Shown: positions 15,430-23,148, counted from the stretch's first letter. The stretch: 29,544 nucleotides of DNA from an uncultured Lachnospiraceae bacterium (GCA_934402515.1 CAKRTZ010000025.1:1-29544), one strand, 5' to 3'. The notes: a model not told the origin generated them from the sequence alone. Numbers and translations are program-made.

Positions 15430-16032
15430 ATGAGCAAAAAAACATCCAGAAAAACCAAAAGCAAGATTGTCAGTGCCGCATGGAAACTGTTCTATGAGCA
15501 GGGCTATGAGGATACCACTGTGGAGGAGATTATTGCCGAATCCGGCACTTCCAAGGGATCCTTCTATCACTATTTTGAAGGAAAAGATGCACTGCTTTCT
15601 TCCTTATCTTATATGTTTGATGAAAAATATGAGGAACTGGAGCCGGAAATCGGGGAAGAGCAGAATCGCTTTGAAGTGCTGCTGTATTTGAATCGGGAAC
15701 TCTTTCGGATGATAGAGGAAAGCATTGATTTTGAACTGCTGAAGAGATTGTATTCCACCCAGCTCACCACGAAGGGGGAGAAACATCTGCTGGACAATAA
15801 CAGACTGTATTACAAACTGTTACGCCGCTACATCCAGGAGGGACAGCGCCGGGGGGAAATCAGTAAAGAATTACCGGTGGCGGATCTGGTACGCTATTAT
15901 GCACTGTGCGAGAGGGCAATCCTCTATGAATGGTGTCTGCGGGGCGGGGAAATGTCACTGACAGAATATGCAGAAAAAATGTTCCCGCTGATGCTGCAAG
16001 GCATTCGTTCCGGAAAAAGCGAAACATCATAA
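15430..16032 (+). CDS. TetR/AcrR-family transcriptional regulator
   Basis: The 200-residue protein has a typical TetR N-terminal helix-turn-helix (about 8-55): KIVSAAWKLFYEQGYEDTTVEEIIAESGTSKGSFYHYFEGKDAL in pieces IVSAAWKLF, VEEIIAESG and GSFYHYF. The remaining 140 residues are a helical ligand-binding and dimerisation domain with no recognisable ligand signature. Members repress transporters or metabolic genes until an inducer binds. The ribosome binding site is weak (GAGAAAAGAG). The expected neighbouring target is not obvious: the methyltransferase diverges from it, and downstream only a damaged-looking minus-strand reading frame is seen, so a former target may have been lost. Confidence 0.9.
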   Translation: MSKKTSRKTKSKIVSAAWKLFYEQGYEDTTVEEIIAESGTSKGSFYHYFEGKDALLSSLSYMFDEKYEELEPEIGEEQNRFEVLLYLNRELFRMIEESIDFELLKRLYSTQLTTKGEKHLLDNNRLYYKLLRRYIQEGQRRGEISKELPVADLVRYYALCERAILYEWCLRGGEMSLTEYAEKMFPLMLQGIRSGKSETS

Positions 16033-16043
16033 CAACTCACAGG

Positions 16044-16181
16044 TCAGCTGATGCTGTACACGGGTCTTCCTATACTCTGTGCCGATGGAAATGCCTGCCT
16101 TACAAGCGGCCAGATGAACAGCAGGACTAATGCCGCCAGACCTGCCTGCAGCACTTCCGCATCTGTGTGCTTTGCACTCAT
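16044..16181 (-). pseudogene. Possible 45-residue membrane ORF or relic of a minus-strand gene
   Basis: On the minus strand an ATG at 16181 opens a 45-codon frame with normal local codon choice. It has a short polar start (MSAKHTDAEV), one hydrophobic helix (LAALVLLFIWPLV) and a basic tail. A perfect AAAGGAGG lies at 16206-16213, but 24 bases upstream, too far for this ATG. Between them a GTG-started six-codon frame ends in TGA overlapping the ATG (TGATG), which could couple translation. Upstream the main frame is open to a TAA over the ribosome binding site with no usual start codon. It is either a coupled micro-ORF or the stump of a decayed gene. Not recognised. Confidence 0.35.
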
Positions 16182-16378
16182 CACATCGATGATCTTACCA
16201 CTTTTCCTCCTTTAGAAATTATCTTTAATATAGTCCGGATTTGTGTCCAATCCATAAATTATCTATAAAGTGTTACTTAAAAAATCTTTTCCAAAAATTC
16301 TCAATAAATTCCATAAAATGTATGTAATTCGTATAGATAAAAAACATGATAAAAACAGTAAGTACACGTAAAATACAA
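16182..16378. other. AT-rich spacer between the relic ORF and the putP control region
   Basis: Apart from the minus-strand AAAGGAGG (16206-16213), this stretch shows only A/T-rich sequence with no gene, strong hairpin or repeat that can be supported. Confidence 0.4.
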
Positions 16379-16400
16379 GACTGAAGTACATACTTTAGTC
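16379..16400. promoter_or_regulatory. Palindrome upstream of the putP promoter (operator-like)
   Basis: GACTGAAGTA (16379-16388) and TACTTTAGTC (16391-16400) form a 10-bp inverted repeat with one mismatch and a 2-base centre, ending 16 bases before the -35. The position suits an activator or an upstream repressor site. A second small palindrome, GAACTTCGTTC, follows at 16402-16412. Confidence 0.45.
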
Positions 16401-16416
16401 TGAACTTCGTTCTGTA

Positions 16417-16445
16417 TTGCGTTCTATTTTGTAATATGCTATAAA
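16417..16445 (+). promoter_or_regulatory. Sigma-A promoter with extended -10 for putP
   Basis: TTGCGT (16417-16422), 17 bp, then TGC-TATAAA (TATAAA at 16440-16445) gives a good -35, an extended -10 TG element and a good -10. Transcription should start near 16452, about 29 bases before the ATG. Confidence 0.7.
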
Positions 16446-16480
16446 CGACAAAGAACACTTATACAAATGAGGGAGAAACT

Positions 16481-18010
16481 ATGACAACCACACAAATTTT
16501 AATTTTAACAAGTATTATTGTGTACCTGATTGCCACCATTGCAATCGGTGTCTGGTCCAGCAGGAAAAACGAGACCACAGAAGATTTTTATCTGGGCGGA
16601 CGGAAACTTGGACCTATCATCACTGCCATGAGTGCGGAGGCATCGGATATGAGCAGCTACCTGCTGATGGGAGTACCCGGTGTAGCTTATGTGTCCGGTC
16701 TGGCTGATGCCACCTGGACAATCATCGGCCTGGCGGTGGGTACTTATTTAAACTGGCTGATTGTGGCAAAACGCCTCCGCATTTATACGGTAAAAGCCAA
16801 CAATTCCACCACGGTTCCGGAATTTATTTCCAACCGCTTCGGTGATGATAAGAAAATTCTTGCAGTGATTGCAGCAGCAGTCATTATTATTTTCTTTGTT
16901 CCTTATACTGCCAGCGGATTTTCTGCATGCGGCAAACTGTTCAGCACCTTGTTTGGCATGAATTATCTCACTGCCATGATTATCAGTGCGATTGTCATTG
17001 TGGCATATACCACATTGGGGGGATTCCTGGCAGCCAGCACCACGGATTTTATCCAGAGTATTATCATGACCTTTGCAATCCTGACCGTACTTGGTTTTGG
17101 TGTGGCAACTGCGGGAGGCTTTGACAATGTAAAAACAAATGCCCAGAGTATGGCGGGATACCTGAGCATGGTGCAGACTCACACGGCAGAAGGTGCGGCA
17201 TCCTATGGACCGATCACCATTTTATCAACCCTGGCATGGGGCCTTGGTTACTTCGGTATGCCCCACATTCTTCTTCGTTTTATGGCGATTGAGGACCACA
17301 ACAAAATCAAACTTTCCAGAAGAATTGCAACCATCTGGGTTGTCATTTCCATGGCAATCGCCGTTGGAATTGGTATCACCGGACGTGCCATGAGCGAGGC
17401 TGGTACGATTCCCGAACTGGCAGACGGAGAAACTGTTCTTATTGAGATTTCCCAGTTACTGGCAAGCCACGGTGCTCTGGCAGCGATCATTGCCGGTGTA
17501 ATCCTGGCGGGAATCCTGGCGGCAACCATGTCCACTGCGGATTCTCAACTGCTTGCAGCAGCATCCAGCGTATCCAAGGATATTCTGAATGGCGTATTCC
17601 TGAAAAACATGTCTGAGAAAACGGCGATGTTACTGGCGAGAATTACCGTACTGGTTATTTCCATCATTGCTATGTTTATTGCGAGAGATCCCAACAGTTC
17701 CGTGTTTGGCGTGGTGTCCTTTGCATGGGCCGGATTTGGTGCAGCCTTTGGACCGGTGATCCTGACGGCACTGTTCTGGAGAAGAACCAACAGACAGGGA
17801 GCGCTGGCGGGAATGGTCTGTGGCGGCGTAATGGTATTTGTATGGAAATTCCTGGTGCGTCCTATGGGCGGAGCATGGAACATTTATGAACTGCTTCCTG
17901 CATTTATTGTGGCGTTGGCGGCTATCGTTATCGTCAGTCTTCTGACCAAAGCACCTGCCGAAGAAATTACGGAAGTGTTCGACGATGTGAAAAAAGAATT
18001 AAAAGCGTAA
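16481..18010 (+). CDS. putP: Sodium/proline symporter (SSS family)
   Basis: The 509-residue polytopic membrane protein belongs to the sodium:solute symporter family. The N-terminal half shows ETTEDFYLGGRKLGP, then AMSAEASDMSSYLLMGVPG, characteristic of PutP-type proline carriers and bearing the sodium-site serines and the Asp of the second helix. Further marks are TVPEFISNRFGD, YTTLGGFLAASTTDFIQS and GILAATMSTADSQLLAAASSVSKDI, the sodium-binding region near helix 8. About 13 membrane helices are expected, as in PutP. Import of proline with sodium is the best reading; another small amino acid is possible. It is a single-gene unit with its own promoter and terminator, and GAGGGAG as ribosome binding site. 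Confidence 0.9.
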   Translation: MTTTQILILTSIIVYLIATIAIGVWSSRKNETTEDFYLGGRKLGPIITAMSAEASDMSSYLLMGVPGVAYVSGLADATWTIIGLAVGTYLNWLIVAKRLRIYTVKANNSTTVPEFISNRFGDDKKILAVIAAAVIIIFFVPYTASGFSACGKLFSTLFGMNYLTAMIISAIVIVAYTTLGGFLAASTTDFIQSIIMTFAILTVLGFGVATAGGFDNVKTNAQSMAGYLSMVQTHTAEGAASYGPITILSTLAWGLGYFGMPHILLRFMAIEDHNKIKLSRRIATIWVVISMAIAVGIGITGRAMSEAGTIPELADGETVLIEISQLLASHGALAAIIAGVILAGILAATMSTADSQLLAAASSVSKDILNGVFLKNMSEKTAMLLARITVLVISIIAMFIARDPNSSVFGVVSFAWAGFGAAFGPVILTALFWRRTNRQGALAGMVCGGVMVFVWKFLVRPMGGAWNIYELLPAFIVALAAIVIVSLLTKAPAEEITEVFDDVKKELKA

Positions 18011-18059
18011 AGATACTTGAGGGAAAGCTTCTATATATAATAGGAAGATTTAGAGGACG

Positions 18060-18085
18060 AAAGGCGGCACAATGTGCTGCCTTTT
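18060..18085 (+). terminator. Intrinsic terminator after putP
   Basis: AAAGGCGGCAC (18060-18070) pairs with GTGCTGCCTTT (18074-18084) around a 3-base loop: 11 bp including one G-U, with a four-base T-tract starting in the stem. It separates putP from the ribosomal operon promoter. Confidence 0.75.
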
Positions 18086-18147
18086 CACTGTATGGAAAAA
18101 TATAAAAAAGGCACAAAAATATTTTACAAAAAAATAGAAAAAAACTC

Positions 18148-18176
18148 TTGCAATTTGCACAAAACCCATGTATACT
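18148..18176 (+). promoter_or_regulatory. Promoter of the S10-spc ribosomal operon
   Basis: TTGCAA (18148-18153) and TATACT (18171-18176) have a 17-bp spacer and an A-rich run upstream (18126-18145) resembling an UP element, as expected of a highly expressed operon. The predicted start near 18183 leaves a leader of about 225 bases before rpsJ. No other strong promoter was seen before secY. Confidence 0.75.
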
Positions 18177-18182
18177 ACTACT

Positions 18183-18407
18183 TGCTGTGGCATGATAGCT
18201 ATGAAGCGTGAGGTTGCTGCCTGAAAATGGCAGGTTTTCCGTGGAGCGAATGTCAAGTTAGGAAACTGACGACAAGTCACTGTACAAACCAATAGCCCTA
18301 AACGAATGTGTTTGATGATCCTGAACACAGGACACACACGGGAGAGTGTACAGTCACCGCTTGTCGTACTTAAGAACCAAAAGTGCGAAAAGGAGGCGAC
18401 TTTTTTT
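18183..18407 (+). ncRNA. Long structured 5' leader of the S10 operon, candidate autoregulatory RNA
   Basis: The leader contains no supported ORF but several foldable elements: hairpin CTGCC/GGCAG (18217-18221/18229-18233) followed by GTTTT; hairpin GTCAAGTT/AACTGAC (18252-18259/18264-18270, one bulge); a long-range helix ACGACAAG + ACTGTACA (18269-18276, 18279-18286) pairing with TGTACAGT + CTTGTCGT (18347-18354, 18360-18367), 16 bp around one internal loop; and an inner hairpin TCCTG/CAGGA (18319-18323/18328-18332). The second hairpin and long helix share two bases, so they may switch. S10 operon leaders in other bacteria bind a ribosomal protein (L4 in E. coli) to control the operon; that this one does so is inference. 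Confidence 0.6.
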
Positions 18408-18728
18408 ATGGCAAATCAGCAGGTAATGAGAATTACACTTAAAGCTTATGATCATCAGTTAGTTGATGCATCTGCCAAAAAAATCATCGAAACAGTCAAG
18501 AAAAACGGATCTCAGGTAAGCGGACCGGTGCCCCTTCCTACTAAAAAGGAAGTTGTAACCATCCTGCGTGCTGTTCACAAGTACAAAGACAGCCGTGAGC
18601 AGTTCGAGCAGAGAACCCACAAGAGACTGATCGACATCATTGCACCTACACCGAAGACCGTTGATGCATTACAGAGGATCGAAATGCCGGCCGGTGTGTA
18701 CATTGATATCAAAATGAAAAACAAATAA
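18408..18728 (+). CDS. rpsJ: 30S ribosomal protein S10
   Basis: The 106-residue S10 shows MRITLKAYDHQLVD, GPVPLPTKKEVV and HKRLIDIIAPTPKTVDALQRIEMPAGVYIDIK, the typical full-length pattern. S10 binds 16S rRNA in the head of the small subunit and also acts as NusE in antitermination. The ATG at 18408 follows AAGGAGG by 11 bases and gives the conserved MANQQVMRI start; the frame is open further upstream to 18306, but that would translate the structured leader and is rejected. First gene of the operon. Confidence 0.97.
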   Translation: MANQQVMRITLKAYDHQLVDASAKKIIETVKKNGSQVSGPVPLPTKKEVVTILRAVHKYKDSREQFEQRTHKRLIDIIAPTPKTVDALQRIEMPAGVYIDIKMKNK

Positions 18729-18731
18729 ACC

Positions 18732-18769
18732 TTCTACTAGTATGGACGCGAGAGCGGCCCGCTGTAGAA
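18732..18769 (+). other. Hairpin in the rpsJ-rplC intergenic region
   Basis: TTCTAC (18732-18737) pairs with GTAGAA (18764-18769), and directly inside its 3' side AGCG (18753-18756) pairs with CGCT (18760-18763). The fold ends just before the rplC ribosome binding site. No T-tract follows, so it is more likely an RNA processing or translation element than a terminator. Confidence 0.35.
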
Positions 18770-18785
18770 AAACAAGGAGGTAAAC

Positions 18786-19469
18786 ATGAAGAAAGCTATT
18801 TTAGCAACCAAAGTCGGAATGACACAGATTTTCGACGAAAACGGCAACCTGATTCCGGTAACCGTTCTTCAGGCTGGCCCTTGTGCAGTAACCCAGGTGA
18901 AAACTGTTGAGAACGATGGTTACAGCGCAGTACAGGTTGGCTTCGTTGACAAGAAAGAAAAGATTGTCAACAAAGACAAGAGTGGAAGAAAAGAAGTAAT
19001 CCACAGACATGGCGTAAATAAGGCTGAGAAAGGCCACTTTGACAAAGCAGGCGTATCCTGCAAGAGATATGTCAGAGAGTTCCGCTTTGAAAATGCACAG
19101 GATTATACACTGGGAAGCGAAATCAAAGCTGATATCTTTGAGAATGGTGACAGAGTAGATGCTACCGCAATTTCCAAAGGTAAAGGATTCCAGGGTGCAA
19201 TCAAGAGACTCGGACAGTCCAGAGGACCTATGGCTCACGGTTCCAAATTCCATCGTCATCAGGGTTCCAACGGTGCTTGTTCTTCTCCTAGCCGTGTATT
19301 CAAAGGCAAGGGAATGCCCGGACATATGGGTTGTGTAAAGGTAACTGTTCAGAATCTTACCGTAGTAAGAGTTGATGCAGAGAAGAATCTGCTTCTGGTA
19401 AAGGGTGCAGTACCTGGCCCGAAGAAAGCTTTAGTTACCATTAAAGAATCTACAAGAGCTGAAGCTTAA
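18786..19469 (+). CDS. rplC: 50S ribosomal protein L3
   Basis: The 227-residue L3 begins KKAILATKVGMTQIFDENG and carries the signature GKGFQGAIKRLGQSRGPMAHGSKFHRHQGS and GMPGHMGCVKVTVQNL. L3 is a primary assembly protein of the large subunit whose loop approaches the peptidyl-transferase centre. Slightly longer than the 209-residue E. coli protein, in the normal Clostridia range. AAGGAGG precedes the ATG by six bases; rplD follows after 24 bases. Confidence 0.97.
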   Translation: MKKAILATKVGMTQIFDENGNLIPVTVLQAGPCAVTQVKTVENDGYSAVQVGFVDKKEKIVNKDKSGRKEVIHRHGVNKAEKGHFDKAGVSCKRYVREFRFENAQDYTLGSEIKADIFENGDRVDATAISKGKGFQGAIKRLGQSRGPMAHGSKFHRHQGSNGACSSPSRVFKGKGMPGHMGCVKVTVQNLTVVRVDAEKNLLLVKGAVPGPKKALVTIKESTRAEA

Positions 19470-19493
19470 AATTGTGAAAGGAGGACCATTCAG

Positions 19494-20114
19494 ATGGCAA
19501 ACGTATCTGTTTATAATATGGAAGGCAAAGAAGTTGGCACAATCGAATTAAACGATGCGGTATTCGGTGTTGAAATTAACGAACATCTGGTACACATGGC
19601 AGTTGTGCAGCAGCTTGCAAACAAACGTCAGGGAACACAGAAAGCAAAAACTCGTTCTGAAGTTTCCGGTGGCGGTAGAAAACCTTGGAGACAGAAGGGA
19701 ACCGGTCATGCAAGACAGGGTTCAACCAGAGCTCCGCAGTGGACAGGAGGCGGTGTTGTATTCGCTCCCGTACCCAGAGATTACTCTTTCAAATTAAACA
19801 AGAAAGAGAAGAGAGCAGCTCTGAAATCTGCTCTGACCAGCAAAGTACAGGATCAGAAACTGATCGTTGTAGATGAGCTGAAATTTGACGAAATCAAAAC
19901 CAAGAACTTTGCAGCTGTTATGAATAACTTAAATGCGAAAAAAGCTTTAGTTGTTCTGGCAGATAATGATGAGAAGGTTATGGCTTCTGCAAGAAACATC
20001 GCTGATGTGCAGACCGCTCTGACCAATACGATCAACGTATACGACATCATGAAGGCAAACAACGTAGTCCTGACAAAGGACGCTGTTGCAAAAATTGAGG
20101 AGGTGTACGCATAA
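19494..20114 (+). CDS. rplD: 50S ribosomal protein L4
   Basis: The 206-residue L4 has the globular start with GKEVGTIELND, the extended loop KTRSEVSGGGRKPWRQKGTGHARQGS that reaches the exit tunnel (a site of macrolide-resistance mutations elsewhere; it looks intact here), and the C-terminal part ending KIEEVYA. In E. coli L4 represses its own operon by binding the S10 leader; whether it binds the leader here is untested. The last base of its TAA is the first base of the rplW start, so translation is likely coupled. Confidence 0.97.
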   Translation: MANVSVYNMEGKEVGTIELNDAVFGVEINEHLVHMAVVQQLANKRQGTQKAKTRSEVSGGGRKPWRQKGTGHARQGSTRAPQWTGGGVVFAPVPRDYSFKLNKKEKRAALKSALTSKVQDQKLIVVDELKFDEIKTKNFAAVMNNLNAKKALVVLADNDEKVMASARNIADVQTALTNTINVYDIMKANNVVLTKDAVAKIEEVYA

Positions 20115-20413
20115 TGGCTGATATCAAATATTATGATGTAATCCTCAAACCGGTTGTAACCGAGAAGAGTATGGCCGGAATGGGCGAGAAGAAATACACA
20201 TTCTTAGTTCATCCTGAAGCAACCAAGACCCAGGTTAAGGAAGCTGTAGAGAAGATGTTCGACGGAGCAAAAGTTGCAAAAGTCAACACCATGAACCAGG
20301 ACGGAAAGAATAAGAGACGTGGTATGGTTTACGGCAAAACTGCCAAGACCAAAAAGGCAATCGTTACCCTGACTGCTGACAGCAAAGACATCGAGATCTT
20401 CGCTGGACTGTAA
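20114..20413 (+). CDS. rplW: 50S ribosomal protein L23
   Basis: The 99-residue L23 has YDVILKPVVTEKSM at the N-terminus, KYTFLVHPEATKTQVKEAVEKMF, and the KRRGMVYGKTAKTKKAIVTL tail. L23 sits at the tunnel exit and docks trigger factor and signal recognition particle. Start overlaps the rplD stop by one base (TAATG), which implies coupled translation; its ribosome binding site GAGGAGGTG lies within the end of rplD. Confidence 0.97.
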   Translation: MADIKYYDVILKPVVTEKSMAGMGEKKYTFLVHPEATKTQVKEAVEKMFDGAKVAKVNTMNQDGKNKRRGMVYGKTAKTKKAIVTLTADSKDIEIFAGL

Positions 20414-20470
20414 AAACCACAAATTATACGCAGACAAGCGTGATATTAAATAAGAAAAGGAGAAATAAAA

Positions 20471-21313
20471 ATGGGAATTAAGACATACAACCCATATACA
20501 CCTTCCAGAAGAAACATGACTGGTTCTGATTTCTCTGAGATCACAAAGACAACTCCTGAGAAATCCCTGTGTTCTTCTGTTAAGAAGACCGCTGGACGTA
20601 ACAACCAGGGTAAGATCACTGTGAGACATCACGGTGGCGGATCCAGAAGATTATACAGAACAATCGATTTTAAGAGATACAAAGATGGTATCCCTGCAAC
20701 TGTTATTGGTATCGAGTACGATCCTAACAGAACAGCAAACATCGCACTGATCTGCTATGCAGATGGTGAGAAAGCATATATCCTTGCTCCCGACGGACTG
20801 ACCGACGGAATGAAGATCATGAATGGACCTGAGGCTGAGGTTCGCGTAGGTAACTGCTTACCTTTAGCAAACATCCCTGTTGGTACCATGGTTCACAACG
20901 TTGAGTTATATCCCGGTAAAGGTGGTCAGCTGGTTCGTTCCGCTGGTAACGCAGCTCAGCTGATGGCTAAGGAAGGCAAATATGCTACCTTGAGACTTCC
21001 CTCCGGTGAGATGAGAATGGTTCCTATCATTTGCCGTGCAACTGTAGGTACTGTTGGAAACATTGATCACAGCCTTGTAAAGATCGGTAAAGCAGGACGT
21101 AAACGTAACATGGGTATCAGACCTACTGTCCGCGGTTCTGTCATGAACCCGAATGACCATCCTCATGGTGGTGGTGAGGGTCGCGCACCTATCGGTCGTC
21201 CCGGCCCGTGCACACCTTGGGGCAAACCTGCTCTTGGTCTTAAGACTCGTAAGAAGAAAAACAAGTCTAACAAGATGATCGTAAGAAGAAGAGACGGTAA
21301 GGCTATCAAATAA
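20471..21313 (+). CDS. rplB: 50S ribosomal protein L2
   Basis: The 280-residue L2 starts GIKTYNPYTPSRRNMTG and contains GRNNQGKITVRHHGGGSRRLYR and the strongly conserved RGSVMNPNDHPHGGGEGRAPIGRPGPCTPWGKPALG, including the His essential for peptidyl-transferase assembly in E. coli. The normal family length is 273-280. The 57-base gap before it is the second longest within the S10 part and has AAAAGGAG before the ATG. Confidence 0.98.
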   Translation: MGIKTYNPYTPSRRNMTGSDFSEITKTTPEKSLCSSVKKTAGRNNQGKITVRHHGGGSRRLYRTIDFKRYKDGIPATVIGIEYDPNRTANIALICYADGEKAYILAPDGLTDGMKIMNGPEAEVRVGNCLPLANIPVGTMVHNVELYPGKGGQLVRSAGNAAQLMAKEGKYATLRLPSGEMRMVPIICRATVGTVGNIDHSLVKIGKAGRKRNMGIRPTVRGSVMNPNDHPHGGGEGRAPIGRPGPCTPWGKPALGLKTRKKKNKSNKMIVRRRDGKAIK

Positions 21314-21328
21314 TTAGGAGGAAGAACA

Positions 21329-21610
21329 ATGGCTAGATCACTGAAAAAAGGACCTTTCGCAGACGCAAGCCTGTTAAAAAAGGTTGATGCTATGAATGCA
21401 GCAGGACAGAAACAGGTCATCAAGACCTGGTCCCGTCGTTCCACAATCTTCCCTTCATTCGTGGGTCATACGATTGCTGTTCACGACGGTAGAAAACATG
21501 TGCCTGTATATGTTACAGAAGACATGGTAGGACATAAACTCGGTGAGTTCGTTGCAACCAGAACTTACAGAGGACATGGAAAAGACGAGAAAAAATCAGG
21601 TGTTAGATAG
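21329..21610 (+). CDS. rpsS: 30S ribosomal protein S19
   Basis: The 93-residue S19 begins ARSLKKGPFAD and contains KTWSRRSTIFPSFVGHTIAVHDG and VGHKLGEFVATRTYRGH. It lies in the small-subunit head with S13 and contacts the large subunit. Full length. TTAGGAGGAAG gives strong initiation 15 bases after the rplB stop. Confidence 0.98.
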   Translation: MARSLKKGPFADASLLKKVDAMNAAGQKQVIKTWSRRSTIFPSFVGHTIAVHDGRKHVPVYVTEDMVGHKLGEFVATRTYRGHGKDEKKSGVR

Positions 21611-21629
21611 GTGAAAGGAGGTACTATCC

Positions 21630-22016
21630 ATGGCAAAAGGACATCGTTCCCAAATTAAAAGAGAAAGAAATGCTCAGAAAGATACAAGGCCTTCAGCTAA
21701 GTTATCTTATGCTAGAATCCCTGTACAGAAAGCATGTTTCGTTTTAGATGCCATCAGAGGCAAGGATGTACAGAGCGCTTTAGCAATCTTAGAGTACAAT
21801 CCCAGATATGCTTCTGGAGTTATTAAGAAGTTATTAGAGTCCGCAATCGCCAATGCTGAAAACAACAACGGCATGAACGCTGACAACCTCTACATTGCGG
21901 AGTGTTATGCAAATGACGGTCCGATCATGAAGAGAGTAAGACCCAGAGCACAGGGTAGAGCTTATCGTATCGAGAAGAGAATGAGCAATATCACTGTAGT
22001 TCTTGATGAGAGATAA
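21630..22016 (+). CDS. rplV: 50S ribosomal protein L22
   Basis: The 128-residue L22 shows KLSYARIPVQKACFVLDAIRGKDVQSALAIL, the family's N-terminal fold, and the tunnel-lining hairpin region ending RPRAQGRAYRIEKRMSNITVVL. It is slightly longer at the N-terminus (MAKGHRSQIKRERNAQKDTRP) than E. coli L22, a basic extension common in Clostridia. GAAAGGAGGTAC precedes the ATG. Confidence 0.97.
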   Translation: MAKGHRSQIKRERNAQKDTRPSAKLSYARIPVQKACFVLDAIRGKDVQSALAILEYNPRYASGVIKKLLESAIANAENNNGMNADNLYIAECYANDGPIMKRVRPRAQGRAYRIEKRMSNITVVLDER

Positions 22017-22036
22017 CGAAAGGAGCAAAATTTAGA

Positions 22037-22711
22037 ATGGGACAGAAAGTTAATCCGCACGGACTCAGAGTCGGCGTTATTAAAGACTGGGATTCCAAAT
22101 GGTATGCAGATGCTGACTTCGCAGACTTCCTTGTAGAAGACTACGAGATCAGAAAATTCCTGAAAAAGAAATTATACAGTGCCGGTGTTTCTAAGATCGA
22201 GATCGAGAGAGCATCCGACAGAGTGAAAGTAATCATCTATACAGCTAAGCCCGGTGTGATCATCGGTAAGGGCGGCGCTGAAATCGAAGTAACCAAGAAA
22301 GAGCTTGCTAAGCTCACCGATAAGAAGGTTCTGATCGACATCAAAGAGATCAAGAGACCTGACCGCGAGGCTCAGCTTGTAGCAGAGAACATCGCACAGC
22401 AGTTAGAGAACCGTGTATCCTTCAGACGTGCTATGAAATCCTGCATGGGCAGAACCATGAAGGCTGGCGCTATGGGTATCAAAGCAGCTTGTTCCGGACG
22501 TCTGGGCGGCGCTGATATCGCACGTACCGAGTTCTACAGCGAGGGAACCATTCCCCTGCAGACATTAAGAGCAGATATCGACTATGGCTTCGCAGAGGCC
22601 GACACAACTTATGGTAAAGTTGGTGTGAAAGTATGGATCTACAAAGGTGAAGTACTTCCTACCAGAAATAATGAAGCAAAGGCAGCTTCTAAGGAAGGGA
22701 GCGATAAATAA
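22037..22711 (+). CDS. rpsC: 30S ribosomal protein S3
   Basis: The 224-residue S3 starts GQKVNPHGLRVG and contains the KH-domain loop GVIIGKGGAEIE, then SFRRAMKSCMGRTMKAGAMGIK and the mRNA-entry domain with IPLQTLRADIDYGFAEADTTYGKVGVKVWIYKGEVLP. A short charged tail (AKAASKEGSDK) ends the protein. S3 acts at the mRNA entry tunnel. The TAA stop shares its last base with the rplP ATG. Confidence 0.98.
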   Translation: MGQKVNPHGLRVGVIKDWDSKWYADADFADFLVEDYEIRKFLKKKLYSAGVSKIEIERASDRVKVIIYTAKPGVIIGKGGAEIEVTKKELAKLTDKKVLIDIKEIKRPDREAQLVAENIAQQLENRVSFRRAMKSCMGRTMKAGAMGIKAACSGRLGGADIARTEFYSEGTIPLQTLRADIDYGFAEADTTYGKVGVKVWIYKGEVLPTRNNEAKAASKEGSDK

Positions 22712-23148
22712 TGTTAATGCCGAAGAGAGTTAAACGTAGAAAACAGTTCCGTGGTTCTATGGCTGGTAAAGCACAGCGTGGCAATACCATCACCTACGGT
22801 GATTACGGTATCGTTGCATTAGAGCCCTGCTGGATTAAGTCCAACCAGATTGAGGCAGCCCGTATTGCCATGACCCGTTATGTAAAACGTGGTGGTCAGG
22901 TTTGGATTAAAATTTTCCCCGATAAGCCTGTAACAGCAAAACCTGCTGAGACACGTATGGGTTCCGGTAAAGGTTCCCTGGAGTACTGGGTAGCAGTAGT
23001 TAAACCGGGTCGCGTAATGTTTGAGATCGCAGGAGTTCCTGAGGACGTTGCCAAAGAGGCACTGCGTCTTGCAACACATAAGCTTCCCTGCAAGTGTAAG
23101 ATCGTTTCTAAAGCGGATCTGGAAGGCGGTGTAGCAAATGAAAACTAA
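22711..23148 (+). CDS. rplP: 50S ribosomal protein L16
   Basis: The 145-residue L16 begins MLMPKRVKRRKQFRG and contains GNTITYGDYGIVALEPCWI and PDKPVTAKPAETRMGSGKGSLEYWVAVVKPGRVMFEIAGVPE, covering the conserved arginine that is 3-hydroxylated in some bacteria. It helps position the A-site tRNA. Overlaps rpsC by one base, and its end overlaps the rpmC start by 11 bases. Confidence 0.98.
   Translation: MLMPKRVKRRKQFRGSMAGKAQRGNTITYGDYGIVALEPCWIKSNQIEAARIAMTRYVKRGGQVWIKIFPDKPVTAKPAETRMGSGKGSLEYWVAVVKPGRVMFEIAGVPEDVAKEALRLATHKLPCKCKIVSKADLEGGVANEN

Noticed and set aside
18306..18407. Upstream extension of rpsJ from an ATG at 18306
   Set aside because: It would translate the structured leader, has no ribosome binding site, and would add 34 residues not found in S10.
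19740..20110. Search for tRNA genes, CRISPR repeats, insertion sequences or prophage traces across the window (the ribosomal region examined most closely)
   Set aside because: No cloverleaf, regularly spaced repeat, transposase motif or terminal inverted repeat was found by reading; all apparent repeats are local regulatory hairpins.
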